From Bacteroidales bacterium UBA3843 (GTDB lineage: Bacteria > Bacteroidota > Bacteroidia > Bacteroidales > Paludibacteraceae), in assembly GCA_002392745.1 (NCBI GenBank), contig DGHR01000003.1, positions 186,001 through 250,000 of the forward strand: a DNA stretch of 64,000 nt. The letters are read 5' to 3'. The translations under genes and the position numbers were made by a program. How positions within the stretch are numbered: position 1 is the stretch's first letter; each line of letters starts with the position of its first letter. The notes beneath the pieces are model-generated. The model was given only the letters and a program-made list of their open reading frames with translations. It had not been told where the DNA came from and did not search any database. Positions 40,600 to 49,186 of the stretch are shown here, piece after piece.

Positions 40600-41973
40600 T
40601 CAACTTTTCAGTACTGACTGCAACTGTGCGATATGCTGGCGCAAAACCGGGTCAAACTCCATCTGGTCACGCACAAAAGCAATGGAGTGCAGCACGGTGG
40701 CATGCGTGCGCCGGCCCATGTAGAATCCAATCTCTGCCAGCGAGCATCCTGTCAGTTGTTTGCTCAGGAAGACCGCCACGTGGCGCGCCAGACTGATATC
40801 CTTGCTGCGGTTCTGGGCCTTGATGGCCTTCTCCGGGATATTGAAATGCTCGGATACGGCGCCGATGACATCTTCGATGGAAGTCTGACGCGGCTGGATA
40901 GCGACAATCTTGCTGACCACCTGTTCTGCGAGCTGGATATCAATCTCTCGGTCGGTGAGCGTAGAGTGAGCCAGCAGCGATGCCAGAACGCCCTCCAGAT
41001 CGCGTACGGAGTCGCGTACGTTCTGGGCGATATAGTCCACCACCTCGTCGCTCAGTACGATACCGTCGCGGCGCATCTTGCTCAGCAGGATATTCTTGCG
41101 CAGCTGGTAATCCGGCTTGGTTATCTCTGCGGTAAGGCCGTATTTGAAGCGGGTGAGCAGCCGCTCCTCGATATCTTTCAGTTCCACGGGCGCACGGTCG
41201 CAGGTGAAAACCAGCTGCTTGCGGCTCTGCTGGAGATAATTGAAGATATGGAAGAACGTGTCCTGTGTACCCTTGAGCCCCGCGAAATACTGGATATCAT
41301 CCACGATGAGCACATCTATCGAGTGATAGAAATTGAGGAAATCGGGTATACGGTTCGAGTTGCGCGCATCCTGGTATTGCAGTTTGAAGGTGTTGGCGCT
41401 CACGTACAGCACGCGCGCGGCAGGATTGAACGCCAGTACCTGATTGCCGATAGCGTTGGCAAGGTGGGTCTTTCCTACTCCGCTCCCGCCGTAGATAAAC
41501 AGGGGGTTGAAAGTGTTGTATCCGGGCTGTTTGGCGATCGTGATACCCGCCGTACGGGCCAACTTGTTCGGTTCGCCTCCCACATAGGAATCAAACGTGT
41601 ACAACTGGTTGAGCTGCGCGTCAAAAGCCGAAGCCTGTTGTTGCGACGCCGGAGCCGGCCATTGCGAGACGCTTGCGTTCTGCGGACCGGCAGAAGGCAG
41701 CATTGTGCCTGCGCCGGAAGCCGAGTCTATCAGCACCCGGTACTCCAGACGCGTGCCCTGGCCGAACACACGGATGATTGCTGCGGACAGCAGGGGGATA
41801 TAGTTCTCCTCTATATACTCGGCTACAAATTGTGATTTCACCTGCAGCACCAGAATACCCTCTGCAAACTGCAACGGTACGATGGGAGCGAACCACGTCT
41901 GGTAGGCGGTGGTCGTCAGGTTGTCAGCCAATATGGTCTGACATTGTGCCCATTGTTGCTGCAATGTCTGCAT
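40600..41973 (-). CDS. dnaA: Chromosomal replication initiator DnaA
   Basis: Binds DnaA boxes and opens the origin. Seen: 457 residues. Domain I at 1-80, a Gln/Ser/Pro-rich linker (about 110-145), the AAA+ domain with Walker A GGSGVGKTHLANAIG (about 165-179) and Walker B VLIVDDIQYF (about 228-237), and the C-terminal DNA-binding domain with GRRTHATVLHSI near the end. In the last motif most DnaA proteins read GGRDHTTV; here it is GRRTHATV. Promoter at 42060-42067. The AT-rich gap upstream holds a DnaA-box-like site. Confidence 0.97.
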   Translation of the reverse strand: MQTLQQQWAQCQTILADNLTTTAYQTWFAPIVPLQFAEGILVLQVKSQFVAEYIEENYIPLLSAAIIRVFGQGTRLEYRVLIDSASGAGTMLPSAGPQNASVSQWPAPASQQQASAFDAQLNQLYTFDSYVGGEPNKLARTAGITIAKQPGYNTFNPLFIYGGSGVGKTHLANAIGNQVLAFNPAARVLYVSANTFKLQYQDARNSNRIPDFLNFYHSIDVLIVDDIQYFAGLKGTQDTFFHIFNYLQQSRKQLVFTCDRAPVELKDIEERLLTRFKYGLTAEITKPDYQLRKNILLSKMRRDGIVLSDEVVDYIAQNVRDSVRDLEGVLASLLAHSTLTDREIDIQLAEQVVSKIVAIQPRQTSIEDVIGAVSEHFNIPEKAIKAQNRSKDISLARHVAVFLSKQLTGCSLAEIGFYMGRRTHATVLHSIAFVRDQMEFDPVLRQHIAQLQSVLKS

Positions 41974-42250
41974 TTTCTGTTAGTTTTTGAGTATATATTT
42001 AATAAGGAGTGTCCGTCTCCGACTCCGACTATACCTGTCTGGTAGGGCGAAATCGACTGCAAAGGTACTACAATTTTTTGAATTGGCAAAATTATGTCTA
42101 TATTGACAATATTAGTGCAGTAGCGTAACTGCCGCATTTTTAGGCACTTACACACAAATACCTGATTATCAAGGCTCTAACAAAGTTATCAACACGTAAC
42201 GCATTGATTTATAGGTAGTTTGAAATATGCAATAGTTCGGACTATTTTTA
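41974..42250. other. Possible origin of replication region
   Basis: An AT-rich gap upstream of dnaA with one near-consensus DnaA box, TTATCAACA at 42186-42194 (8 of 9 bases). Gene direction switches here from mainly minus (left) to mainly plus (right of 44.6 kb), as expected around an origin. One box is too few to be sure. Confidence 0.35.
42060..42067 (-). promoter_or_regulatory. -7 promoter of dnaA
   Basis: Minus strand reads TACCTTTG followed by CAGTCG; 87 bp before the ATG at 41973. Confidence 0.65.
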
Positions 42251-42252
42251 TG

Positions 42253-42294
42253 TAAAAAAAACCTGCAATACGCAGATTTAGCGGCGTTTGCAGG
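42253..42294 (-). terminator. Terminator after the MCE gene
   Basis: Stem CCTGCAA / TTGCAGG (42262-42268 with 42288-42294) with an inner ACGC/GCGT pair and eight T on the minus strand; it lies about 90 bp after the stop at 42386. Confidence 0.8.
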
Positions 42295-42385
42295 CTGTTG
42301 AAAATATTTGTAATTTAGAAAATATACAAACAGCAAGGAAATTGGTTTGTGGAAGTTTTCGACACAAAATGTTCTATTCTTCCGG

Positions 42386-43327
42386 TCATTTCTGCTTGCT
42401 TCCGAAGACCGAGAAATGGACGTACCGTTTCGGGTGTGCCTTGAGGTCGGTCAGCAGGGAATCGGCCGATATGACAGTCGCGTCGATATGGTCGTAGAGC
42501 GACTTGTTGTAGATGAGTTGGCCGAGTGTGCCGTTTTGAGAGCGGACATCGGAGATCACGGCGTTCACGCCGTCCACAGCTTTGTCCACACGCGCTACGG
42601 TGGCGCCCAGATTGGCCTTGTTGATATCCGCCACTATCGTATTGAGGTTCGCGATAGCGGTATCCGCATTGTTGACAATAGTCGGCACCTGGGTGTTCAT
42701 CATCTTGCGGAGGTTGGCGGATACGCCGGTCAGATCACCGGAGATACGGTCTACGTTCTCCAGCGTCGTCTGTATATGATTGCCCGCCAGCTGGCCTCTC
42801 AGTCCGGCCACCAGCGAGTCCACATCCTGCACCGTTGCGTCCACGTGTGCCAGCAATTCGCCCTGCAGGCTCTCCATCAGCCCCGGCACATAGGTCGTAG
42901 GGAGATAAGCGCCTTTGGCTATCGGCTCGCGCAGTTCCTCTGTAGAAACGGCGTTTCCTGTAGAGTCCGTTCCGTTCTGCAGCAACGGTATTTGCAACTC
43001 AATGGCCATTCCGCCGAGCAGTCCGTCTGCTATCAGCGCCATCTGTGTACCTTGCGGCAGAGCAATATCCTTCCGGATAGAGATATCAACCAGAAATGCG
43101 CTGTCGCGCGTGAAATCATAATGAATAGCATCCACCTGCCCCACTTTGTGCCCGCGGATATAGACTGCGGCCTGTTCCTCCAGACCGTGCAGGTGGGAAT
43201 ATATACCATGATAACTGTTGGTGGGAGAGAAGATATTCACTCCCTTGAGGAAGTTAAATCCGAAGAAGAGCAAAAAGAGACATAGTGTGGCCAGCAGACC
43301 TACCTTGATTTCGCGGGAATATTTCAT
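42386..43327 (-). CDS. MCE-domain protein (MlaD-like)
   Basis: Seen: 313 residues. One N-terminal membrane segment (VGLLATLCLFLLFFGFNFLKG, about 8-28) and an MCE domain (about 38-115) with YSHLHGLEEQAAVYIRGHKVGQVDAI and ALPQGTQMALIADGLLGG. The C-terminal half is helical (LVAGLRGQLAG, VNAVISDVRSQ). Known: such proteins form a ring in lipid transport between inner and outer membranes; partners are usually an ABC transporter permease and ATPase, which are not in the window. It lies directly downstream of the amidase in the same direction, so the two may be cotranscribed. Confidence 0.9.
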   Translation of the reverse strand: MKYSREIKVGLLATLCLFLLFFGFNFLKGVNIFSPTNSYHGIYSHLHGLEEQAAVYIRGHKVGQVDAIHYDFTRDSAFLVDISIRKDIALPQGTQMALIADGLLGGMAIELQIPLLQNGTDSTGNAVSTEELREPIAKGAYLPTTYVPGLMESLQGELLAHVDATVQDVDSLVAGLRGQLAGNHIQTTLENVDRISGDLTGVSANLRKMMNTQVPTIVNNADTAIANLNTIVADINKANLGATVARVDKAVDGVNAVISDVRSQNGTLGQLIYNKSLYDHIDATVISADSLLTDLKAHPKRYVHFSVFGSKQK

Positions 43328-43372
43328 ACTGATTGGCGAACGACTGTTTATTGGGGTTAATTTTATGTATTG

Positions 43373-44449
43373 TTATTTTTCGAATTTGATGATCCAGCAG
43401 TCCGGAAACGACTTTCTGAGTTCGGGCAACCGCTCTGCCACTTTGGCACGGTCGGTATCGGCCGCTGTGTAGTATTTGATCCACCGGCCTGCATGAATGG
43501 TATCGCATGCGAAACCTTTCAGCTGCGGGTCAGTCGGTTGCAAGGGCTCTTTGGATGCGCATATCTGGATGGCGTAGTATTTCTGCTTTTCGCGCGGAGC
43601 CGCCTCCTGCGCCGGTGTCGTCTCCTCCGTCCGGCTGCCGGCCGCCTGTTCCGCTTGCGGCTCCGGTTCCGTCGTCAGCGCCTCTTTTTTAGCGGACTGG
43701 CGATGTGTGTAGGCTGCGAAAGCGTCTACGAGCGCCTGCGCCATTCCGTCCATGGCGGTATCGCGGTTGAGAAACTCCTCTTCCTCCGGATTGGAGATAA
43801 AGCCCATCTCGAAAAGGATAGACGGGCAGGCTGTCTTCAGGAGCACCCAGAAGGCGGCCTGGCGTACACCGCGGTCAGCCCGGTTGAGACGTCCCACGAA
43901 ATGGTTCTGCACATGCGTGGCGAACTGGAGAGACTGGTCCATATACGCGTTCTGCATGAGTTCGAACATGATATAGGAATCAATGGAATTGGGGTCAAAC
44001 CCCTGGTAGGTGGTCTTGTAATCCGCCTCCAGCTTCATCACGGCGTTCTCGCGCATGGCGACATCCAGGTTCTTCTCCATTTTCTCGGTCCCCAGGATGA
44101 ATGTCTCTACTCCCGAAGCCGCTTTCGACTCCGCGGAGTTGGTATGGATGGACATGAATAGGTCGGCATTGTTCCTGTTGGCAATGTCGGCACGGGTCTG
44201 TAGGGGGATAAACACGTCGGTGGAACGCGTGTATATCACCTTGACATCCGGATATTGCTGATTGAGCAATTCGCCCACACGCAGCGCGAGCGTGAGGTTG
44301 AGGTCCTTCTCCCGGGATATCCTGCCGATGGCTCCCGGGTCCTTGCCTCCGTGTCCGGGGTCGATTACGATGGTATAGTTATGGTCAGCCGCTATGGCAA
44401 ACGATAGGGCCGCAAACGCGGCAACGACTGTCAGACAGAATCTTCGCAT
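43373..44449 (-). CDS. N-acetylmuramoyl-L-alanine amidase with C-terminal SPOR-like domain
   Basis: Cleaves the bond between muramic acid and the stem peptide in peptidoglycan. Seen: 358 residues. Signal peptide 1-20, then VIDPGHGGKDPGAIG (zinc-binding His, about 30-44), SIHTNSAES (His, about 97-105) and the Glu in ILFEMGFISNPEEE (about 212-225), all typical of Amidase_3. A Glu/Ala-rich linker (about 252-285) leads to a SPOR-like domain (YYAIQICASKEPL, FPDCWIIKFEK). Known: SPOR binds denuded glycan at division sites. Inferred: role in cell separation. Its promoter is at 44498-44505. Confidence 0.92.
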   Translation of the reverse strand: MRRFCLTVVAAFAALSFAIAADHNYTIVIDPGHGGKDPGAIGRISREKDLNLTLALRVGELLNQQYPDVKVIYTRSTDVFIPLQTRADIANRNNADLFMSIHTNSAESKAASGVETFILGTEKMEKNLDVAMRENAVMKLEADYKTTYQGFDPNSIDSYIMFELMQNAYMDQSLQFATHVQNHFVGRLNRADRGVRQAAFWVLLKTACPSILFEMGFISNPEEEEFLNRDTAMDGMAQALVDAFAAYTHRQSAKKEALTTEPEPQAEQAAGSRTEETTPAQEAAPREKQKYYAIQICASKEPLQPTDPQLKGFACDTIHAGRWIKYYTAADTDRAKVAERLPELRKSFPDCWIIKFEK

Positions 44450-44497
44450 TGTAGGTTTTCAGTTGGTTAGTGAGTGATTTGGTCACCTTTGCGCCTG

Positions 44498-44505
44498 CAA
44501 AGGTA
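44498..44505 (-). promoter_or_regulatory. -7 promoter of the amidase gene
   Basis: Minus strand reads TACCTTTG followed by CAGG, 49 bp before the ATG at 44449. Confidence 0.7.
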
Positions 44506-44629
44506 CGCTTTTTTTTTGACATATACAAATTTATCCGAACAATTTTTATGCCAACGGCGATATTGACTGCCGCGGAAAGGATTTTTACAAAAATTAGCAA
44601 AAAGATTTGCGTATGTAAGAAAAAAGTAG

Positions 44630-44637
44630 TAATTTTG
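44630..44637 (+). promoter_or_regulatory. -7 promoter of the full-length RelA/SpoT gene
   Basis: TAATTTTG followed by TGG, 42 bp before the ATG at 44680, divergent from the amidase promoter. Confidence 0.65.
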
Positions 44638-44679
44638 TGGCCTGAAACGCACGTGCGCATAAATGCACGGGGATGAATT

Positions 44680-46947
44680 ATGCAGAAGAGTGAGTTTACA
44701 CCGGAAGAAGAAGCGATGATTCAGCGCGAGTTTGACGCGTTGCTGGCTGATTATGCGGCGACCCCGCATCGTCAGAAAGTGGAGCTGATTACCCATGCCT
44801 TCAATTTCGCCAACAAAGCCCATTACGGAGTCCGGCGCCTGAGCGGCGAGCCGTACATATTGCACCCCATTGCGGTGGCACGTATATGCGTGAGGGAAAT
44901 CGGTCTCGGCAGCACCAGCATCTGCTCCGCATTGCTGCATGATGTGGTGGAAGACACCGACTATACGGTAGAAGATATCGCCGGGCTGTTCGGAGACAAG
45001 ATTGCCCAGATAGTGAGCGGGCTGACCAAGATTAGCGGAGGCGTGTTCGGAGACCAGGCCAGCGAGCAGGCGGAGAACTTCCGGAAACTGCTGCTCACCA
45101 TCAGCGACGATATCCGCGTGGTGTTAATCAAGATTGCGGACCGACTGCATAATATGCGCACGCTCGGCGCGCAGCCGAAAGACAAACAATATAAGATTGC
45201 CGGCGAGACACAGTATATCTATGCGCCTCTGGCCCACCGCCTGGGTCTGTTCCCCATCAAGACGGAGCTGGAGGATCTGAGTTTCAAATACGAACATCCC
45301 GAACAGTGGCAGGAAATCCACGACAAACTGGAGCTGGTCCGCGGACGGCAGTTGGAGAGTTTCGAATCATTCGCCAAACCTATACGCGCGCGTCTGGAAA
45401 GCATGGGATACAATTTCACGCTGAAAGCGCGCATCAAATCGGTCTACTCGATTTGGAAGAAGATGGTCAAACAGCAGGTGGCATTTGAAGATGTGTACGA
45501 CCTGCTGGCGGTACGTATTGTGTTCACGCCGAACGAATCGATGAGCGAGAAGGACCAGTGCTGGATGATTTATTCGGCCATCACTGAAATCTACCGCCCC
45601 CACCCCGAACGTATCCGGGACTGGATTTCCACGCCGAAAGCCAACGGATACGAAGCGCTGCATGTGACCGTCATGGGGACCAACGGCGAATGGGTGGAGG
45701 TCCAGATCCGTACGGACAGGATGAACGAGATAGCGGAACGCGGACTCGCGGCGCACTGGAAATACAAGACCGGTGAAAACGACGATTCCGAATTGGACAA
45801 ATGGCTCCGTGAAATCAAAGAGATACTGTCCCACCCGGAGAAGGACGCCATGGAATTTCTGGGCACCTTCAAACTGAACCTCTTCGCGCAAGAGGTGTTC
45901 GTCTTTACCCCGAAGGGAGAAATCAAAACGATGCCGCTGGGTTCCACGGCGCTGGATTTTGCGTTCTTGCTCCATTCGGAGCTGGGCGAACACTGCATCG
46001 GGGCGAAAGTCAACCACTCGCTGGTGCCCCTGTCCTACAAACTGAAAGGCGGTGACCAGGTGGAAGTGCTGACCTCAAACAGCCAGCACCCGCAGCCGGA
46101 ATGGCTGGATATGGTCACTACGGCTAAAGCGAAGAACGGCCTGATTCAATATTTCCGCAGGGAAGAACGCAAATATACCCGCCACGGCGAGCGTCTGGTA
46201 CACGACGCTATTGCCATGGACAAAGACCTGGCGGAAAACGCGGATATGGCTTTGGCACGATTGTTGAACCACTATGGTATCAGCCAACCGGGCGAACTGT
46301 ACGCACAGGTGGGGCAAGGCATCATCCGGCTCGACAACCTGCACGATATCGTTTTCCCGAGACGAAGCCTGCTGTCGCGTCTGCCGTTTATCGGCGGAAA
46401 AAGCGAAAAGAACGATACACAGACTGCCGGCAGCACTCTCCCAGAAGAGGCGAAAAACGAGAAAAACGAGAAAAACAAGGGGAAGAAAAAAGAAAAGGCT
46501 ATCGTACTGACGGACGAGAACCTGGGCAGAGAATACCTGCTGAGCCATTGCTGCCACCCTATTCCGGGAGACGAAGTGCTGGGATATCAGGACGAAAGCG
46601 GGAAAATGCACATCCATAAGATTGACTGTCCGGAGGCCAACCTGCTCAAAGCGAGCTACGGCAAACGCATCTATTCCGCTACATGGAACACCCACCGTGT
46701 CCAGTCGTTCGTCGAGACAATAGAGCTGAAGGGAATCGACAAATTCGGTGTGTTTATCCAGGTGCTGCAGACTATCACTACGGATTTCCACATCAACATG
46801 CGCTCCATCAATGTCAGCAGCGACGACGGGATTTTCAAGGGTACGATGGAGATTTACGTGTACGACCGCACGGAACTGGACGAACTGTTGAAGGCGATTC
46901 GCAAGATCGAGGATATCAAAGAGGTCCGGCGTATCAGTGACATGTGA
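44680..46947 (+). CDS. RelA/SpoT family (p)ppGpp synthetase/hydrolase, full length
   Basis: Makes and breaks the alarmone (p)ppGpp. Seen: 755 residues. HD hydrolase with GEPYILHPIAVA, LHDVVEDTD (about 86-94) and IADRLHNMRTL (about 152-162), all key residues kept. Synthetase (about 230-365) with LKARIKSVYSIWKKM, YDLLAVRIV, ANGYEALHVTV and VEVQIRT. TGS (VFVFTPKGEIKTMPLGSTALDFAF, in part), a Lys/Glu-rich linker (about 580-605) made by short GAAAAAC repeats, the HCCHPIPGDE cysteine segment, and a C-terminal ACT domain from about 678. It is the only enzyme here that could degrade (p)ppGpp; the short one at 8938-10371 cannot. Confidence 0.95.
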   Translation: MQKSEFTPEEEAMIQREFDALLADYAATPHRQKVELITHAFNFANKAHYGVRRLSGEPYILHPIAVARICVREIGLGSTSICSALLHDVVEDTDYTVEDIAGLFGDKIAQIVSGLTKISGGVFGDQASEQAENFRKLLLTISDDIRVVLIKIADRLHNMRTLGAQPKDKQYKIAGETQYIYAPLAHRLGLFPIKTELEDLSFKYEHPEQWQEIHDKLELVRGRQLESFESFAKPIRARLESMGYNFTLKARIKSVYSIWKKMVKQQVAFEDVYDLLAVRIVFTPNESMSEKDQCWMIYSAITEIYRPHPERIRDWISTPKANGYEALHVTVMGTNGEWVEVQIRTDRMNEIAERGLAAHWKYKTGENDDSELDKWLREIKEILSHPEKDAMEFLGTFKLNLFAQEVFVFTPKGEIKTMPLGSTALDFAFLLHSELGEHCIGAKVNHSLVPLSYKLKGGDQVEVLTSNSQHPQPEWLDMVTTAKAKNGLIQYFRREERKYTRHGERLVHDAIAMDKDLAENADMALARLLNHYGISQPGELYAQVGQGIIRLDNLHDIVFPRRSLLSRLPFIGGKSEKNDTQTAGSTLPEEAKNEKNEKNKGKKKEKAIVLTDENLGREYLLSHCCHPIPGDEVLGYQDESGKMHIHKIDCPEANLLKASYGKRIYSATWNTHRVQSFVETIELKGIDKFGVFIQVLQTITTDFHINMRSINVSSDDGIFKGTMEIYVYDRTELDELLKAIRKIEDIKEVRRISDM

Positions 46948-47003
46948 CCGGCAGACGGCAATCCGTGATTCGGAATTTGCAACATACTAAAAACAAACTA
47001 TAT

Positions 47004-48089
47004 ATGACGATGAAAAAGATTTTTAGCACTCTCTGCATGGCTCTGATGGCAGTAGCCATGATGGGCCAACAGGCAGTAATCACATTTGAGAAGACGGAGC
47101 ATGATTTCGGCAAGATCAACGAGGCAGATGGCCGTGTATCGACCGTCTTCACGTTCAAGAACGAAGGAATGGCGCCATTGGTACTGAGTAATGTGCGCGC
47201 CAGCTGCGGATGCACCACCCCGACCTGGACCAAAGAGCCGGTTGAGCCGGGCCAGACGGGAAGTATCACCGTTACATATAATCCGAACGGCCGTCCCGGA
47301 CGTTTCCAAAAGACAGTTACCATCACCTCCAACGCAACCGAGGCAACCAAACGGGTATATATCAAGGGAGAAGTTATCCCGAAGCAAGCCAAGCCGGTCA
47401 ACCGCTACACCATCAGCGTGGGCGCGCTCAATATGAAGAGCAAGACACTGGATCTGGGCGAACTGAAGAAAGGCGAGACCAGAAGCGGCGAACTGGAATA
47501 TGCCAACCAGACTGCTGAGGAGCACCAGGTGGAACTGGCGGTAAACAGCGCGGACGCTTATCTCATAAACACCGTCACACTGGAAAAACCGAAAGCCAAC
47601 GAAGTCGGCAAGTTTGTGTTTGCCATTGATACGAAAAACACCAAACTGTACGGCCCGGTAGAGGCTTACGCTTATGTAGTAGTGGACGGCAAGAAAGATA
47701 TCAGCGAAGCCTACAAACTGACCATCAAAGCCAATATCGTAGAGGACTTCAGCAGCCTGACTACCGAGCAGAAACAACTATCGCCTATCATGGAGTTGCC
47801 GGCAGAGTTCAACGCAGGAAAAGTAGTCAGCGGCAAGACCCTGAAGTTCTCCTTCCCAATCAAGAACAGCGGTGTTAATCCTCTAGAGGTACGCCGCGCT
47901 TATGCAGCCGACAAAGCACTCTACGTAAAACAGCCGAAAGCCGTCAAGTCCGGCAAGAAAGGTGCCATCACCGTAGAGATCAACACCAAGGGACTGCAAC
48001 CCGGCAACTACAGCCGCGAGATTACGGTCATCACCAATGACTATGCCAACCCTGTTAAACGTGTGAAGATCAACTTTGTTGTTGAGTAA
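47004..48089 (+). CDS. DUF1573 repeat protein, exported
   Basis: Seen: 361 residues from the ATG at 47004 (an earlier in-frame ATG at 46944 overlaps the RelA stop and gives no signal peptide). Signal peptide MTMKKIFSTLCMALMAVAMMG; first DUF1573 domain with FEKTEHDFGKINEADG, VRASCGCTTPTWTKEPVEPG (Cys-Gly-Cys) and VTYNPNGRPGRF. The C-terminal third is a second, more divergent Ig-like domain (FNAGKVVSGKTLKFSFPIKNSG). Known: DUF1573 is an ASPM/Hydin-like fold of unknown function, common in Bacteroidetes envelopes. Its stop overlaps the meaB start by one base. Confidence 0.87.
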   Translation: MTMKKIFSTLCMALMAVAMMGQQAVITFEKTEHDFGKINEADGRVSTVFTFKNEGMAPLVLSNVRASCGCTTPTWTKEPVEPGQTGSITVTYNPNGRPGRFQKTVTITSNATEATKRVYIKGEVIPKQAKPVNRYTISVGALNMKSKTLDLGELKKGETRSGELEYANQTAEEHQVELAVNSADAYLINTVTLEKPKANEVGKFVFAIDTKNTKLYGPVEAYAYVVVDGKKDISEAYKLTIKANIVEDFSSLTTEQKQLSPIMELPAEFNAGKVVSGKTLKFSFPIKNSGVNPLEVRRAYAADKALYVKQPKAVKSGKKGAITVEINTKGLQPGNYSREITVITNDYANPVKRVKINFVVE

Positions 48090-49186
48090 TGATAGACCAT
48101 CCGGAAAATAGTGCCGAATACAAAGGGTTGACCGTCAATGCCGGCGTTCAGAACCTGCCGAGTGTTAACCCGTATGCTACGTTCCGACGCAAGAAAACCG
48201 TGCTGAGTCCCGAGGAGTATTTCCAGGGGATTCGGCGCGGCGATATGACGGTCTTGAGCCAGGCGGTCACACTGGTGGAAAGCAACCTGATGGCGGACCA
48301 GGCCATTGCCCAGAAAGTGATAGAGATGTGCCTGCCCTACGCGGGACAATCCATCCGCGTGGGTATCACGGGTGTCCCGGGAGCCGGCAAATCGACTTTC
48401 ATCGAGGCATTGGGAAGCGAACTCTGCGACCACGGCAAGAAACTCGCCGTCCTCGCCATCGACCCCTCTTCGGAACGCAGCAAAGGTTCGATCCTGGGAG
48501 ACAAGACCCGTATGAACGAGCTATCCGTCAAGTCGAACGCATTCATCCGCCCCAGCCCGTCTGCCGGCAGCCTGGGAGGTGTGGCACGCAAGACCCGTGA
48601 GACGATTGTGCTGTGCGAGGCAGCCGGTTTTGACACGATTCTGCTGGAGACAGTCGGTGTTGGTCAGTCCGAGACAGCCGCCCACTCGATGGTGGACTAT
48701 TTCCTGCTGCTGCAGGTGACCGGAACAGGAGACGAACTGCAGGGCATCAAACGCGGCATCATGGAGATGGCGGACGGTATCGCAATCAACAAATGCGACG
48801 GAAATAATATTGAACGTGCGCGCGCCGCGCGTGTGAGTTTCAAGAACGCCCTCGCGCTCTTCCCGCCTCCACAGTCAGGATGGAAACCGGACGCTATATG
48901 CTGCTCGTCTATTGACCATAGCGGCGTGATGGAGGTATGGAAAAACGTGGAGGAATACATCGAGTTCACCAAAAAGAACGGTTATTTCGAGCGGCACCGT
49001 ACCGAACAAGCCAAGTACTGGATGTACGAGACTATCAACCAGGCACTCCTGGACGGATTCTACAAAAACGAGACGATGGAACACCGGATAGAAGTAGCCG
49101 AACGACAAGTGCTGAACAACGAGATAAGCAGTTTTGTGGCAGCACACAACCTATTGACAGAATATGGCCGAAAACAGCAAAAATAA
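48089..49186 (+). CDS. meaB: Methylmalonyl-CoA mutase-associated GTPase MeaB
   Basis: Guards and reloads the B12-dependent methylmalonyl-CoA mutase. Seen: 365 residues. Walker A GVPGAGKST (about 92-100), the switch-type IDPSSERSKGSILGDKTRM, FIRPSPSAGSLGGVARKT, VETVGVGQSE and the NKCDG base motif match MeaB/ArgK G3E GTPases; the C-terminal dimer arm follows. The mutase genes are not in the window, so the partner must be elsewhere. It begins at the last base of the DUF1573 stop and its 3' end overlaps dnaB by 23 bp, so translation is likely coupled. Confidence 0.93.
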   Translation: MIDHPENSAEYKGLTVNAGVQNLPSVNPYATFRRKKTVLSPEEYFQGIRRGDMTVLSQAVTLVESNLMADQAIAQKVIEMCLPYAGQSIRVGITGVPGAGKSTFIEALGSELCDHGKKLAVLAIDPSSERSKGSILGDKTRMNELSVKSNAFIRPSPSAGSLGGVARKTRETIVLCEAAGFDTILLETVGVGQSETAAHSMVDYFLLLQVTGTGDELQGIKRGIMEMADGIAINKCDGNNIERARAARVSFKNALALFPPPQSGWKPDAICCSSIDHSGVMEVWKNVEEYIEFTKKNGYFERHRTEQAKYWMYETINQALLDGFYKNETMEHRIEVAERQVLNNEISSFVAAHNLLTEYGRKQQK

